From the NCBI GenBank assembly GCA_910587875.1, contig CAJUOD010000115.1, positions 1-8,704 on the forward strand: a stretch of DNA of 8,704 nt. The letters are read 5' to 3'. The position numbers and the translations under genes are program-made. The notes under the pieces are model-generated. The model worked only from the letters and a program-made list of their open reading frames with translations, did not search any database and was not told where the DNA came from. Positions 1 through 6,907 of this stretch are shown in pieces; within the stretch, counting starts at the first letter, position 1, and every line of letters starts with the position of its first letter. This stretch comes from an uncultured Oscillibacter sp. Its GTDB lineage: Bacteria; Bacillota; Clostridia; Oscillospirales; Oscillospiraceae.

Positions 1-939
1 TATCAGCCCTTGAAGGATGCCGCTCAGAAGTGGCTGGACACCATGGAAGACGGCAAGACCAATGCCGAGGCCACCAAGGAATATGTGAAGCTTCTTGAAG
101 AGAGCCTCATGACGATGGATGACATCGTGGCCTTCACTTCCAGCCCCGAAGCAGCCAAGGTCTTCGGCGAGCAGCTGCCCAAGTTCCAGGCCCACGCCAA
201 GGAGCTGAAGGACAGCGGCGCGAAGTACTGCGACTGCGACGCGTGCAAGCTGGTGGCGGAAATCCTGAAGGACAAGGAGTACCTCTCCAAGAAGTCCCTG
301 TGGATCTTCGGCGGCGACGGCTGGGCCTACGATATCGGCTTCGGCGGCGTGGATCACGTCCTGGCCTCCGGAAACGATGTGAACATCTTTGTCTTCGATA
401 CCGAGGTCTACTCCAACACCGGCGGCCAGGCCTCCAAGGCCTCCAACATCGGCCAGGTGGCCCAGTTCGCCGCGGCCGGCAAGGAGATCAAGAAAAAGTC
501 CCTGGCTGAGATCGCCATGAGCTACGGCTATATCTATGTTGCCCAGGTGGCCATGGGCGCCAACCCCGCCCAGACCCTCAAGGCCATTCAGGAGGCCGAG
601 GCCTATCCCGGCCCGTCCCTGATCATCGCCTACTCTCCCTGCGAGATGCACAGCATCAAGGGCGGCATGATGAACTGCCAGGCAGAAATGAAGAAGGCCG
701 TGGAGTGCGGCTACTGGAACCTGTTCCGCTTCAACCCCGCCGCCGAGGGCGCCAAGTTCACCCTGGATTCCAAGGAGCCCGCCGGCGGGTATCAGGAGTT
801 CCTGATGAACGAGGCCCGCTACAGCCGTCTGACCCGCGAGTTCCCCGACCGGGCCACCGAGCTGTTCCAGCGCAACGAGAAGTCCGCCATGGACCGCTAT
901 CAGCACCTGCTCAAGCTGAAAGAGATGTATGCGGAATAA
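1..939 (+). CDS. nifJ: Pyruvate:ferredoxin (flavodoxin) oxidoreductase, C-terminal part (5'-truncated by window edge)
   Basis: This cytosolic enzyme oxidises pyruvate with CoA to acetyl-CoA and CO2 and passes the electrons to ferredoxin or flavodoxin. The reading frame is open from base 1, so the gene begins outside the window; about 312 of a usual ~1170-1200 residues are present. The thiamine-diphosphate-binding domain is clear: GDGWAYDIG starts at local residue 105 and is followed by DTEVYSNTGGQASKASN, both hallmarks of the family. YSPCEMH, with its Cys at local residue 214, matches the position of the last ligand of the cluster nearest the thiamine diphosphate in the Desulfovibrio africanus enzyme. 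The tail (AVECGYWNLFRFNP and onward) is typical of the C-terminus. A cysteine-rich CDCDAC at residues 77-82 precedes the GDG motif. The TTG at base 10 is not a start, because homology continues upstream of it. A strong terminator follows the stop by 17 nt. Confidence 0.96.
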   Translation, partial: YQPLKDAAQKWLDTMEDGKTNAEATKEYVKLLEESLMTMDDIVAFTSSPEAAKVFGEQLPKFQAHAKELKDSGAKYCDCDACKLVAEILKDKEYLSKKSLWIFGGDGWAYDIGFGGVDHVLASGNDVNIFVFDTEVYSNTGGQASKASNIGQVAQFAAAGKEIKKKSLAEIAMSYGYIYVAQVAMGANPAQTLKAIQEAEAYPGPSLIIAYSPCEMHSIKGGMMNCQAEMKKAVECGYWNLFRFNPAAEGAKFTLDSKEPAGGYQEFLMNEARYSRLTREFPDRATELFQRNEKSAMDRYQHLLKLKEMYAE

Positions 940-956
940 TCCCTGAATCAAAGCAC

Positions 957-993
957 AAGAGAGGACCACGGGCATTGCCCGTGGTCCTCTTTT
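957..993 (+). terminator. Rho-independent terminator of nifJ, possibly shared with the convergent gene
   Basis: A perfect 14-bp stem (960-973 with 977-990) closes a 3-nt ATT loop. A further G-T and two A-T pairs extend it to 957-993, and the 3' arm ends in a run of T. It begins 17 nt after the nifJ stop and 13 nt from the stop of the convergent minus-strand gene. On the minus strand the hairpin is followed by a less uniform T-rich stretch, so two-way use is plausible but weaker in that direction. Confidence 0.9.
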
Positions 994-1005
994 ATGTGCG
1001 GGAGA

Positions 1006-2733
1006 TTAGGCTATCAGTTTCGCCAGCGCCGCCGCCAGCTCTTCCCCCTGGGACCGGGTGAGGCCCTTGGAAAAGTCCGCGTCGGAGGGCTGGAGAAGTC
1101 CGGCGTCCCAGATTTCAGTCACCGTGTCCTGCTTCCAGCCCTGGGCCAGCTTCGCCGGAATGGGGCCCTGGCGGCGTTCCGCCGGATTTGGCAGGGTGAG
1201 GTCCAGGGCTTCCGCCGTCCGGCCCAGGAAGACGGCGGCCTCCCGCCAGGTAATAGGCCTGGCGGCGTAGAAGGTCCCGTCGGCCCCGCCCTTGGCGATA
1301 CCCTGCTCCTTGGCCCAGGCCACGGCGGGGAGATACCACTCGATGCCGAAGCTGTCGGCGAAGGGCAGTTCCTCTCCGATTTCAACAGCGGGACTCCCCG
1401 CCGCCTCGTAGAGCTGCCCGATGAACCGCCCTCGGGTCAGGGGCGCGTCATAGTGGTTGGCGGGGGCGAGCTGATTGGCTGGGGCGGTGAGGCACCATTC
1501 CACCAGACTGTCCTTTCCATCCAGCGTGTCCGCCAGCTCCTGGGGGACGTAGATATCCGGCGCCAAGGCCACGACGCCCCGGCCCGCCGCCGCGTCCAGC
1601 AGGGTGTTCAGGTCCAGGTATTTGCTGGAGACCTGCCCCCGGACCTTGGAGTTCGGCAGGGAGAAGGTCTTCACGGCCCCGAAGTGGCACACGCTGCCCC
1701 CGGCGTCCTCCCCGGCCAGAGCGCCGCCCATCTCCTGAATCTCCACGGCGTTGATGAGGGCGGAGGAGAAGGTGGCCTCCCCGATGAGGCCCACCAGTTT
1801 CACGCCGCCGTCCATGGCCTCCAGCAGCACCTCAAGCAGGGGCCAGATCACCCCGTCGGACCCGCCGCCGTTGTTCCGCAGGTCCAGCAGGACCCGGTCA
1901 TAGTCCCCGGCTTCCAGGTCCTTGGCCACAAGGGCGGCGAAGTCCTCCATAGACAGGTCCTCCGCCTCCTGACAGGTGTTGTACTGGATATAGTAGACCT
2001 CCTCTGTCAGAGGCTTGGCGAAATAGTACGCGTCCCGCGCCGCCGTCTCCGGCTGGCCCTTGATGAGGTCGGAAATCCGCGCGATTTCCAGCTTGCCCAT
2101 CTCCTCCATGTCCACGGGCTCCAGGGTGAGGGCCTTCCCGCCCTCCAGCGTGACGGTCAGAGGCTCCCCGGCCTCCACCAGCCCCAGGTACTCGTAAATG
2201 TCCGCCACATTGCACGCCTGCCGGAAGCCCCGCCGGAGGTGGACCGGGTTGTCGGAGGGGAACAGCGTCCCGCAGGCCTCGATGACCTCCTCCACCGGCT
2301 TCCCCGCCAGCTTCGTAACCTCCTGGCACAGCAGGTCCTTGTCCTCCGGCGCGGCGGCGGAGAGATACCAGCGCTCCCCCCGCCGGATCAGGGAGAAGGG
2401 ATAGGCCCGGAAATCCGCCAGATTCCCCCCGGAGACGCTGGTGTGGGAGTCCCCCGCCAGGGCCGTCAGCCGCATCAGGTCCAGCAGGAACTCCGTGTCC
2501 GTCTCCGTCTCCAGCCGCCCCTCGATCTCCGCCTTGACCTTCAAGAATTCACTCTCCGGCGTGTTGGCGAAGGCGTCCGGGTGGGCCCCCTTCAGGACCT
2601 TCTCATAGAGGAAGTCCAGGTCCTCCCGCCGCTGCTTGGCGTTCATCGGCTCTGCGGCCAGAGCCGGAACAATCAGCAGCGCCGCCAGGCACAGCCCCAG
2701 GGCCCCCTGGGCCCATTTTTTCAGTCTCTTCAT
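1006..2733 (-). CDS. Secreted S41-family protease-like protein with C-terminal SLH repeats
   Basis: The product has 575 residues. A signal peptide (KRLKK, then a hydrophobic core, cleavage likely after PALA near residue 26) sends it outside. The N-terminal helical region ending in GDSHT is typical of S41 (C-terminal processing/tricorn-like) peptidases. The core shows DLRNNGGG (R286-G291) and the nucleophile segment TFSSALINA, with S323/S324 as candidate catalytic serine. In the following GEDAGGSVCHFG (341-352), Ser or Gly sits where Ser/Lys-type members have lysine. An SLH repeat lies at about 456-511 (FADS...WYLPAVAWAKEQGIAKGGADGTF...PITWREAA), and a degenerate second one fills about 515-575. 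SLH domains bind secondary cell-wall polymers, so it probably acts at the cell wall. The start is set by GGAGGG 8 nt upstream and by the signal peptide; an in-frame ATG at 2811 lies upstream of the promoter. It has its own transcription unit. The substrate is unknown. Confidence 0.88.
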   Translation of the reverse strand: MKRLKKWAQGALGLCLAALLIVPALAAEPMNAKQRREDLDFLYEKVLKGAHPDAFANTPESEFLKVKAEIEGRLETETDTEFLLDLMRLTALAGDSHTSVSGGNLADFRAYPFSLIRRGERWYLSAAAPEDKDLLCQEVTKLAGKPVEEVIEACGTLFPSDNPVHLRRGFRQACNVADIYEYLGLVEAGEPLTVTLEGGKALTLEPVDMEEMGKLEIARISDLIKGQPETAARDAYYFAKPLTEEVYYIQYNTCQEAEDLSMEDFAALVAKDLEAGDYDRVLLDLRNNGGGSDGVIWPLLEVLLEAMDGGVKLVGLIGEATFSSALINAVEIQEMGGALAGEDAGGSVCHFGAVKTFSLPNSKVRGQVSSKYLDLNTLLDAAAGRGVVALAPDIYVPQELADTLDGKDSLVEWCLTAPANQLAPANHYDAPLTRGRFIGQLYEAAGSPAVEIGEELPFADSFGIEWYLPAVAWAKEQGIAKGGADGTFYAARPITWREAAVFLGRTAEALDLTLPNPAERRQGPIPAKLAQGWKQDTVTEIWDAGLLQPSDADFSKGLTRSQGEELAAALAKLIA

Positions 2734-2741
2734 CAAGTTCG

Positions 2742-2747
2742 CCCTCC
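2742..2747 (-). promoter_or_regulatory. Ribosome binding site fixing the start of the S41/SLH gene
   Basis: GGAGGG on the minus strand lies 8 nt before the ATG at 2733. It selects this start over the in-frame ATG at 2811, which lies upstream of the promoter and would add 26 residues before the signal peptide. Confidence 0.8.
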
Positions 2748-2769
2748 GTTTCACTAGTTCAATAATACA

Positions 2770-2798
2770 ATAGTACACCCGCGGCTTTCCAAAGTCAA
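2770..2798 (-). promoter_or_regulatory. Sigma-A-type promoter of the S41/SLH gene
   Basis: On the minus strand the -35 is TTGACT (2793-2798) and the -10 is TACTAT (2770-2775), separated by exactly 17 bp. Transcription should begin near 2763, giving a leader of about 30 nt with the GGAGGG site. The promoter lies just beyond the terminator of the upstream operon, so the gene is a separate transcription unit. Confidence 0.82.
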
Positions 2799-2836
2799 GC
2801 CCAAATGTCAATACGGGGCGGGCGAGGAAAATTCTT

Positions 2837-2873
2837 CAAAAAAAGCCCGGCGTCCTTCAAGGACGCCGGGCTT
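2837..2873 (-). terminator. Rho-independent terminator of the apbE-to-peptidase operon
   Basis: On the minus strand a perfect 13-bp GC-rich stem (2861-2873 with 2843-2855) closes a 5-nt loop and runs into an uninterrupted T tract (plus-strand A run 2838-2844). It starts 2 nt after the peptidase stop codon, so it closes the operon and insulates the downstream S41/SLH promoter. Confidence 0.93.
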
Positions 2874-2875
2874 GC

Positions 2876-4756
2876 TCAAAATTCCCAGGGGGGCTTTTTG
2901 TCCTGGACGGACCAGGGGTCCTCCCCGGTCCGGCGGAGGGCCTCCCCGTTTTGCCGGGAGGCCCAGGGGTCCAAAGACTCCCGGCGGCGGGCCTCCGCCC
3001 GCTCCCTCCGGGAGGGCCGGGCGCGGAGCCGGAGGATCAGGGCCAGCACAGCTAGGGCAAAGGCGCAGAGGAACAGGGGGCCCGCCAGACCGCCCCGGTT
3101 TCCATTGCGGGAAATATCCTTTCCGTCCAGGTAGCCCTCCAGCGTTCCCGCCAGGGCGAGGACGGTCTCCCGGTCGAAGACGTCCCGGAGGCCCGCCTCC
3201 TCCACAGCCGCCCGGTAGGGCAGGGAGAGGGACAGGGCGGAGAGCTCCAAATAGATCTCCTTCGCCTCCCGGGGGTCCTCCTGGTAGAGGAACCACAGGT
3301 CCAGGGCGGAGAGGGCGGAGGTGGCGTAGCTGATGAAGTAGAGGGGATTCTGGAAGTTGTGGGCGTTCTCCACCCAGGTGGGGTCCGTCTCCACGCCGGG
3401 GTCGTAAAAATAGCCGTACTCCTCCGACAGGACCTTGAAGAGCCGATCCAGGTCCTCCACGGTCAGATCCGGATTCCGGTAGGCCGCCGCCTGGAACTCG
3501 TCGTAGAGACAGCCGTCCAGCACGGAGTCCAGGATGTTGTAGAGCACGGCGTTCCGGTAGACCTCCCCGTACTCCTCCCCGAAGAGGGTTTCGGCATAGT
3601 CGGTGAACATCAGCTCCAGGGCCTGGGAGTCGATCTCCCCCACGTCGATGTTGAAGTCCGCCCAGAGGTCGTGCTGGGTGCAGTGGAAGGTCTCGAAGAA
3701 GTGTCCGAACTCGTGGACCGTGTCGCTGAGATCCTGGTAGTCCCCGTAGGGGCTGTTGAAGATGAAGGCGCTGCCGTAGGCGGGCAGGGCCACGGTGTAG
3801 CCCGTGGGCAGTTTGGCCTCGCCGTACTCGATGTCGTAAAGATGGTGCTCCCGCAGGAAGCGGAAGGTCTCCCCCATCTCCCGGTCGAAGTTCTCCGCGA
3901 AGGGCTGGATGGAGTCCAGAACCTCCTCGCCGTCCATGCGGCTGCGCACGCTGAGGGCCCGGAGGTCCGCCTCGTCGGTCTCCTCCAGCAGGCGGAGCTG
4001 GAGGGGAAGGATGTACCGCTTCGCCGCCTCGTGGAGCGCCGCCGCGTCCTTCAGGCCGTAGTCCCGGGTGTAGAGGGCCTCGTAGGCGTATTCGGCGTAG
4101 TCGCCGTAGCCCGCCCACTGGGCCAGCTCCGTCCTCAGGCGGACCAGCTGGAGGTAGACCTCCCCGGCGGCCCGGTACCGCTCCTCCGCCGGAATGGAGC
4201 TCTCCATGATCTGGTCGTAGAGCTGGATGAGCTGGTCCTCCGCCTCGTAGAGGGCGGCCTCCTCCTCCGTCAATCCCCGGTAGCCCAGGAGGCTGTCCGC
4301 CGCGCCCTCCCCGGCGTCCTCGTCCAGAATATCGCCGTAGGGGGAGGCGGCCAGGACGGCCAGGGCCTGGTAGCAGCGGTCATAGAGCCGGGTCTGCTGG
4401 GCGGAGAGCTCCAGGTACAGCGCCGCCTGGTCCGGGGCCCCGCCGCTGGCGTCGTATTGGATGGAGCTGAGATTGGCCTTGGTGGCCAGCAGGTCCATCT
4501 CCTCCAGGACTTGTTCATAGAGGGCCCGGACCCGGGCCTGCTGAGCCCCCCGGTCCCGACTGTGGAGGGTGCAGACGGCCTCCAGCTCCTCCAGGGCGGA
4601 GAGCAGGGCCGTCTCGTCAAAGGCCGTGACGGGGAGCATGCCGGCGTAGTCCACCTCCTGGTGGGCGGAGGCGGGGAACTCCCAGTTCACCGCCAGCGCC
4701 GCCGGACCGGAAAGCAGGGCCAGGGCCAGCAGCAGGCAGAGCGTTCTTTTCAGCAT
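2876..4756 (-). CDS. Membrane-tethered extracytoplasmic M3-type zinc metallopeptidase (oligoendopeptidase-like)
   Basis: The product has 626 residues. A signal peptide (MLKRTLCLLLALALL, cleavage near residue 22) is followed by a long helical region and the zinc site HEFGH (H348, E349, H352). GEIDSQALE follows, with E374 at the place of the third metal ligand of the M3 family (compare EAPSQ in thimet oligopeptidase and AEVAS in PepF). HNFQNPLYFISYAT from H466 matches the M3 substrate-binding segment near the C-terminal end of the domain. A transmembrane helix spans about 559-578 (LFLCAFALAVLALIL), followed by an Arg-rich, probably cytoplasmic tail of about 47 residues. Most M3 oligopeptidases are soluble cytosolic enzymes, so this anchored layout is unusual. 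GGAGG lies 7 nt before the ATG. It is the last gene of the operon, 18 nt after the membrane-protein gene. Family assignment is strong; substrate is unknown. Confidence 0.9.
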   Translation of the reverse strand: MLKRTLCLLLALALLSGPAALAVNWEFPASAHQEVDYAGMLPVTAFDETALLSALEELEAVCTLHSRDRGAQQARVRALYEQVLEEMDLLATKANLSSIQYDASGGAPDQAALYLELSAQQTRLYDRCYQALAVLAASPYGDILDEDAGEGAADSLLGYRGLTEEEAALYEAEDQLIQLYDQIMESSIPAEERYRAAGEVYLQLVRLRTELAQWAGYGDYAEYAYEALYTRDYGLKDAAALHEAAKRYILPLQLRLLEETDEADLRALSVRSRMDGEEVLDSIQPFAENFDREMGETFRFLREHHLYDIEYGEAKLPTGYTVALPAYGSAFIFNSPYGDYQDLSDTVHEFGHFFETFHCTQHDLWADFNIDVGEIDSQALELMFTDYAETLFGEEYGEVYRNAVLYNILDSVLDGCLYDEFQAAAYRNPDLTVEDLDRLFKVLSEEYGYFYDPGVETDPTWVENAHNFQNPLYFISYATSALSALDLWFLYQEDPREAKEIYLELSALSLSLPYRAAVEEAGLRDVFDRETVLALAGTLEGYLDGKDISRNGNRGGLAGPLFLCAFALAVLALILRLRARPSRRERAEARRRESLDPWASRQNGEALRRTGEDPWSVQDKKPPWEF

Positions 4757-4774
4757 AGGCGAACCTCCGTAGGG

Positions 4775-5308
4775 TCAAGGCGTTCTCCGCCGCCGGAGCA
4801 GGAGAAGCGTACTGAGCACGTCCAGCACGGGGAGGAACTGGCACACGCTGTGGAGGACGGCGGCGTCCTCCCCGGATTCCCGGAGGCAGCGGATGTACAG
4901 CCAGCCGGTGACGCCGCTCTGAACGACCATCAGCCAGGTGAGGCAGACGGGAATGGGGACCAGCAGGAGGAAGACGCCCCGGGAGGCGGCCACAATGGCC
5001 CCCCAGGCCAGGACGCTCCAAAAGAAGTTCAGGATATGGAAGGGGATAGCCCCCAGCTTCAGCGTCCGCCAGGCGGAGAGCAGCCGGGCCATGTCGTTCC
5101 GGCGGTAGGCGGAGACGGCGGCCCCGGCGCTGACCCAGCCCAGCAGCTGGACCAGGCCGATGGCGCACAGGTAAAACAGGAGCAAAAGGCCGTTGGAGCG
5201 ATTCCACCCGGCGCCGCCCCAGCCCAGGTATAGAACGCCGATGGGGGCGATGACGCTGAGGACCAGGTGGACATACATCCCCGCCAGGAAGAGCTTTGCC
5301 GTTTTCAT
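4775..5308 (-). CDS. Small polytopic membrane protein of unknown function
   Basis: I do not recognise this 177-residue protein. It is very hydrophobic, with about five predicted membrane helices: roughly 6-29, 40-62, 86-108, 111-139 and 158-171. The loop between helices 2 and 3 is polar and basic (AYRRNDMARLLSAWRTLK) and the protein ends in RRRRTP, so by the positive-inside rule both should be cytoplasmic. No catalytic motif or signal-peptide cleavage site is visible. Its ATG overlaps the stop of the AAA+ ATPase gene by 4 nt (ATGA), which suggests translational coupling. The M3 peptidase gene starts 18 nt after its stop. The placement suggests a membrane partner of the ATPase or the peptidase, but this is inference only. 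Confidence 0.82.
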   Translation of the reverse strand: MKTAKLFLAGMYVHLVLSVIAPIGVLYLGWGGAGWNRSNGLLLLFYLCAIGLVQLLGWVSAGAAVSAYRRNDMARLLSAWRTLKLGAIPFHILNFFWSVLAWGAIVAASRGVFLLLVPIPVCLTWLMVVQSGVTGWLYIRCLRESGEDAAVLHSVCQFLPVLDVLSTLLLLRRRRTP

Positions 5309-6378
5309 GGCGCCCCCCCGGCCTCTTCGGCCCGGCGGCCCACTCCGCCCCGGGCGGCCTCCACGTCCGCCGCCGTCAGCCTCTGGAGGTCCTCCCGGGT
5401 GACGTCCTCTTGTCCCGCCAGGCGGTTCGCCTGGCAGACCAGGATGCGCTCAAAGACGTTCCGCACGCCCCGGGCGTTGCCGAAGGACTCCGGGTCCCGG
5501 TTCTCCTCTTGGAGAAAGTCCCGGACCAGGCCCTCGGCGTCGGCCTCCAGCTCGTAGCAGCCCTTGCCGCAGCGCATCTTGAAGATGGCCAGCAGCTCCT
5601 CCGGCGAGTAGTCCTCAAAGTGGAGGAAGCGGTTGAACCGGGATTCCAGGCCGGGATTGGAGTGGATGAAGCGGTCCATCAGCTCGTCGTATCCGGCGGC
5701 GATGACCACCAGGTCGTCCCGGTGGTCCTCCATGGCCTTCAGAATGGTGTCGATGGCCTCCTGCCCGAAGTCGTTCCCCGAGGACCCGTTCAGGGCGTAG
5801 GCCTCGTCAATGAACAGCACGCCCCCCAGGGCTTTCTCGATGGCCTTCTGGGTTTTCAGGGCTGTCTGGCCCACGTAGCCCGCCACCAGGCCGCTTCGGT
5901 CCACCTCCACCAGCTGGCCCTTGGAGAGGATGCCCAGGGAGTGATAGATCCGGGCCATGAGGCGGGCGATGGTGGTCTTGCCGGTGCCGGGGCTGCCGGA
6001 AAAGACCATGTGGAGGGACAATTCCGTGACGGGCAGGCCGTTCTTCTCCCGGAGCTGGTGGACCTTCACCAGATCGATGAGATTCCGGACCTCCTTTTTC
6101 ACGGCGGACAGGCCGATGTAGCTGTCCAGCTCCTTCTGGAGATCCTCCAGCTTCTCCGGCGGAGGCGGGACCTCCTCGGTTTCCGATTTCTCTCCGGCGG
6201 CCTGGGCGGCCTCCGGGGCTTTGGATTGTTCCGGGGCCGCCCCTTCCTTTTCCTCCGGCGCTTTCAGGGGCGCGCCCCAGAAGTCCGCGCCCATGCGGCG
6301 GAGGTTGTGCTCCGTCAGGGTTTGGATGACCTCCAGCTGCTGGAGGATGATCTCATCCTTTTTGTCCTTCTTGTCCAT
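5305..6378 (-). CDS. AAA+ ATPase of the CbbX/CfxQ/SpoVK type
   Basis: The product has 357 residues with one AAA+ module. The N-terminus is a short charged helix (about 1-30), then a Pro/Glu/Ala-rich linker (about 38-78), then the conserved lead-in LDSYIGLSAVKKEVRNLI. Walker A is GSPGTGKTT (G128-T136). A pore-loop-like AGYVGQTA follows. Walker B is VLFIDEAYAL with D191 and E192. The arginine-finger region is ESRFNRF with R247, and a sensor-2-like GNARGVRNVFER lies near 300-311. Characterised relatives remodel proteins, for example CbbX as Rubisco activase and EccA in ESX secretion; SpoVK is sporulation-linked. No Rubisco gene is near. It starts 3 nt after the Gx-transporter stop, with a modest AAAGG ribosome site, and overlaps the next gene by 4 nt. 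It is probably cytosolic. The client is unknown; the flanking membrane protein is a candidate. Confidence 0.92.
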   Translation of the reverse strand: MDKKDKKDEIILQQLEVIQTLTEHNLRRMGADFWGAPLKAPEEKEGAAPEQSKAPEAAQAAGEKSETEEVPPPPEKLEDLQKELDSYIGLSAVKKEVRNLIDLVKVHQLREKNGLPVTELSLHMVFSGSPGTGKTTIARLMARIYHSLGILSKGQLVEVDRSGLVAGYVGQTALKTQKAIEKALGGVLFIDEAYALNGSSGNDFGQEAIDTILKAMEDHRDDLVVIAAGYDELMDRFIHSNPGLESRFNRFLHFEDYSPEELLAIFKMRCGKGCYELEADAEGLVRDFLQEENRDPESFGNARGVRNVFERILVCQANRLAGQEDVTREDLQRLTAADVEAARGGVGRRAEEAGGAP

Positions 6379-6381
6379 GTG

Positions 6382-6897
6382 TCAGCCTTTCATCAAATCG
6401 GTGTGCCGCAGCCCCTGGAACAGGCAGGCGGAGGCCAGTCCGGTCAGTCCGCCGGTGAGCAGGGATACCGCCAGCAAAACGGGCAGATAATAGAGGGGAG
6501 CCGTACTGCCCAGGGTCAGCACGGCGGCGGCGATCTGCCCGCAGTTGTGGGCCGCCGCGCCGCCGATGGAGACGCCGTACAGGGACAGCCCCCGCCTCCG
6601 GGAGAGGAAAATCATGACTCCCATGGCGGAGAGGCCCCCCAGCAGGGAGAAGATCAGCGCGTTCATATTCCCGGCGAAGAGGGCCCCCAGGAAGCACCGG
6701 GCCAGCAGAATCAAAAGCGCCTCCCCCGGCCCCAGGGCGTAGAGGGCGAAGACCGTCACGATGTTGGCGAGCCCTAACTTCACGCCGGGGACGGGGATGG
6801 CCAGGGAGAGGGGGAACAGATTCTCCAGATAGCTCAGCGCCAGGGCCATAGCCGTCAGCAGGGCGCAGAGGGTCAGCTGTTTTGTCGTCAGTTTCAT
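6382..6897 (-). CDS. Gx transporter / heptaprenyl diphosphate synthase component I family membrane protein
   Basis: The product has 171 residues and about five to six membrane helices over nearly its whole length. The N-terminal segment with VPGVKLGLANIVTVFALY and the internal GNMNALIFSLLGGLSAMG are typical of this family, which resembles ECF transporter substrate-binding subunits. Database names such as 'heptaprenyl diphosphate synthase component I' are historical; transport or an electron-transfer-related membrane role is more likely. Relatives are commonly found beside ApbE and NusG-II genes in flavin-based extracytosolic electron-transfer loci; the EetB protein of the Listeria EET locus is, as I recall, of this type. 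An AGGAGG ribosome site lies 6 nt before the ATG and overlaps the stop region of the NusG-II gene, indicating tight coupling. The AAA+ gene follows after 3 nt. Confidence 0.9.
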   Translation of the reverse strand: MKLTTKQLTLCALLTAMALALSYLENLFPLSLAIPVPGVKLGLANIVTVFALYALGPGEALLILLARCFLGALFAGNMNALIFSLLGGLSAMGVMIFLSRRRGLSLYGVSIGGAAAHNCGQIAAAVLTLGSTAPLYYLPVLLAVSLLTGGLTGLASACLFQGLRHTDLMKG

Positions 6898-6907
6898 CCC
6901 GCGCCTC

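Noticed and set aside
10..12. TTG as a start codon of the first gene
   Set aside because: The frame is open to base 1 and the protein is clearly the C-terminal part of a much longer enzyme; no ribosome site is visible.
994..2757. Long plus-strand open frame (587 codons) opposite the S41/SLH gene
   Set aside because: Low-complexity Arg/Gly/Pro/Gln-rich translation with no recognisable domain. It is exactly antisense to a gene with signal peptide, S41 and SLH features, and is explained by high GC at third positions.
2734..2811. Extended start of the S41/SLH gene at 2811
   Set aside because: It lies upstream of the -35 element and would bury the signal peptide; the ATG at 2733 has a good ribosome site.
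2808..4118. Minus-strand open frame (436 codons) overlapping the peptidase in another frame
   Set aside because: Pro/Gly/Arg-rich junk translation that runs through the operon terminator.
3359..5233. Long plus-strand open frame (624 codons) opposite the M3 peptidase and membrane protein
   Set aside because: Repetitive Val/Leu/Gln/Gly composition, no ribosome site and no domains. It spans two well-supported minus-strand genes, so it is a GC-driven shadow.
5296..6777. Long plus-strand open frame (493 codons) opposite the AAA+ and Gx-transporter genes
   Set aside because: Antisense to intact Walker motifs and membrane helices; its translation shows no family signal.
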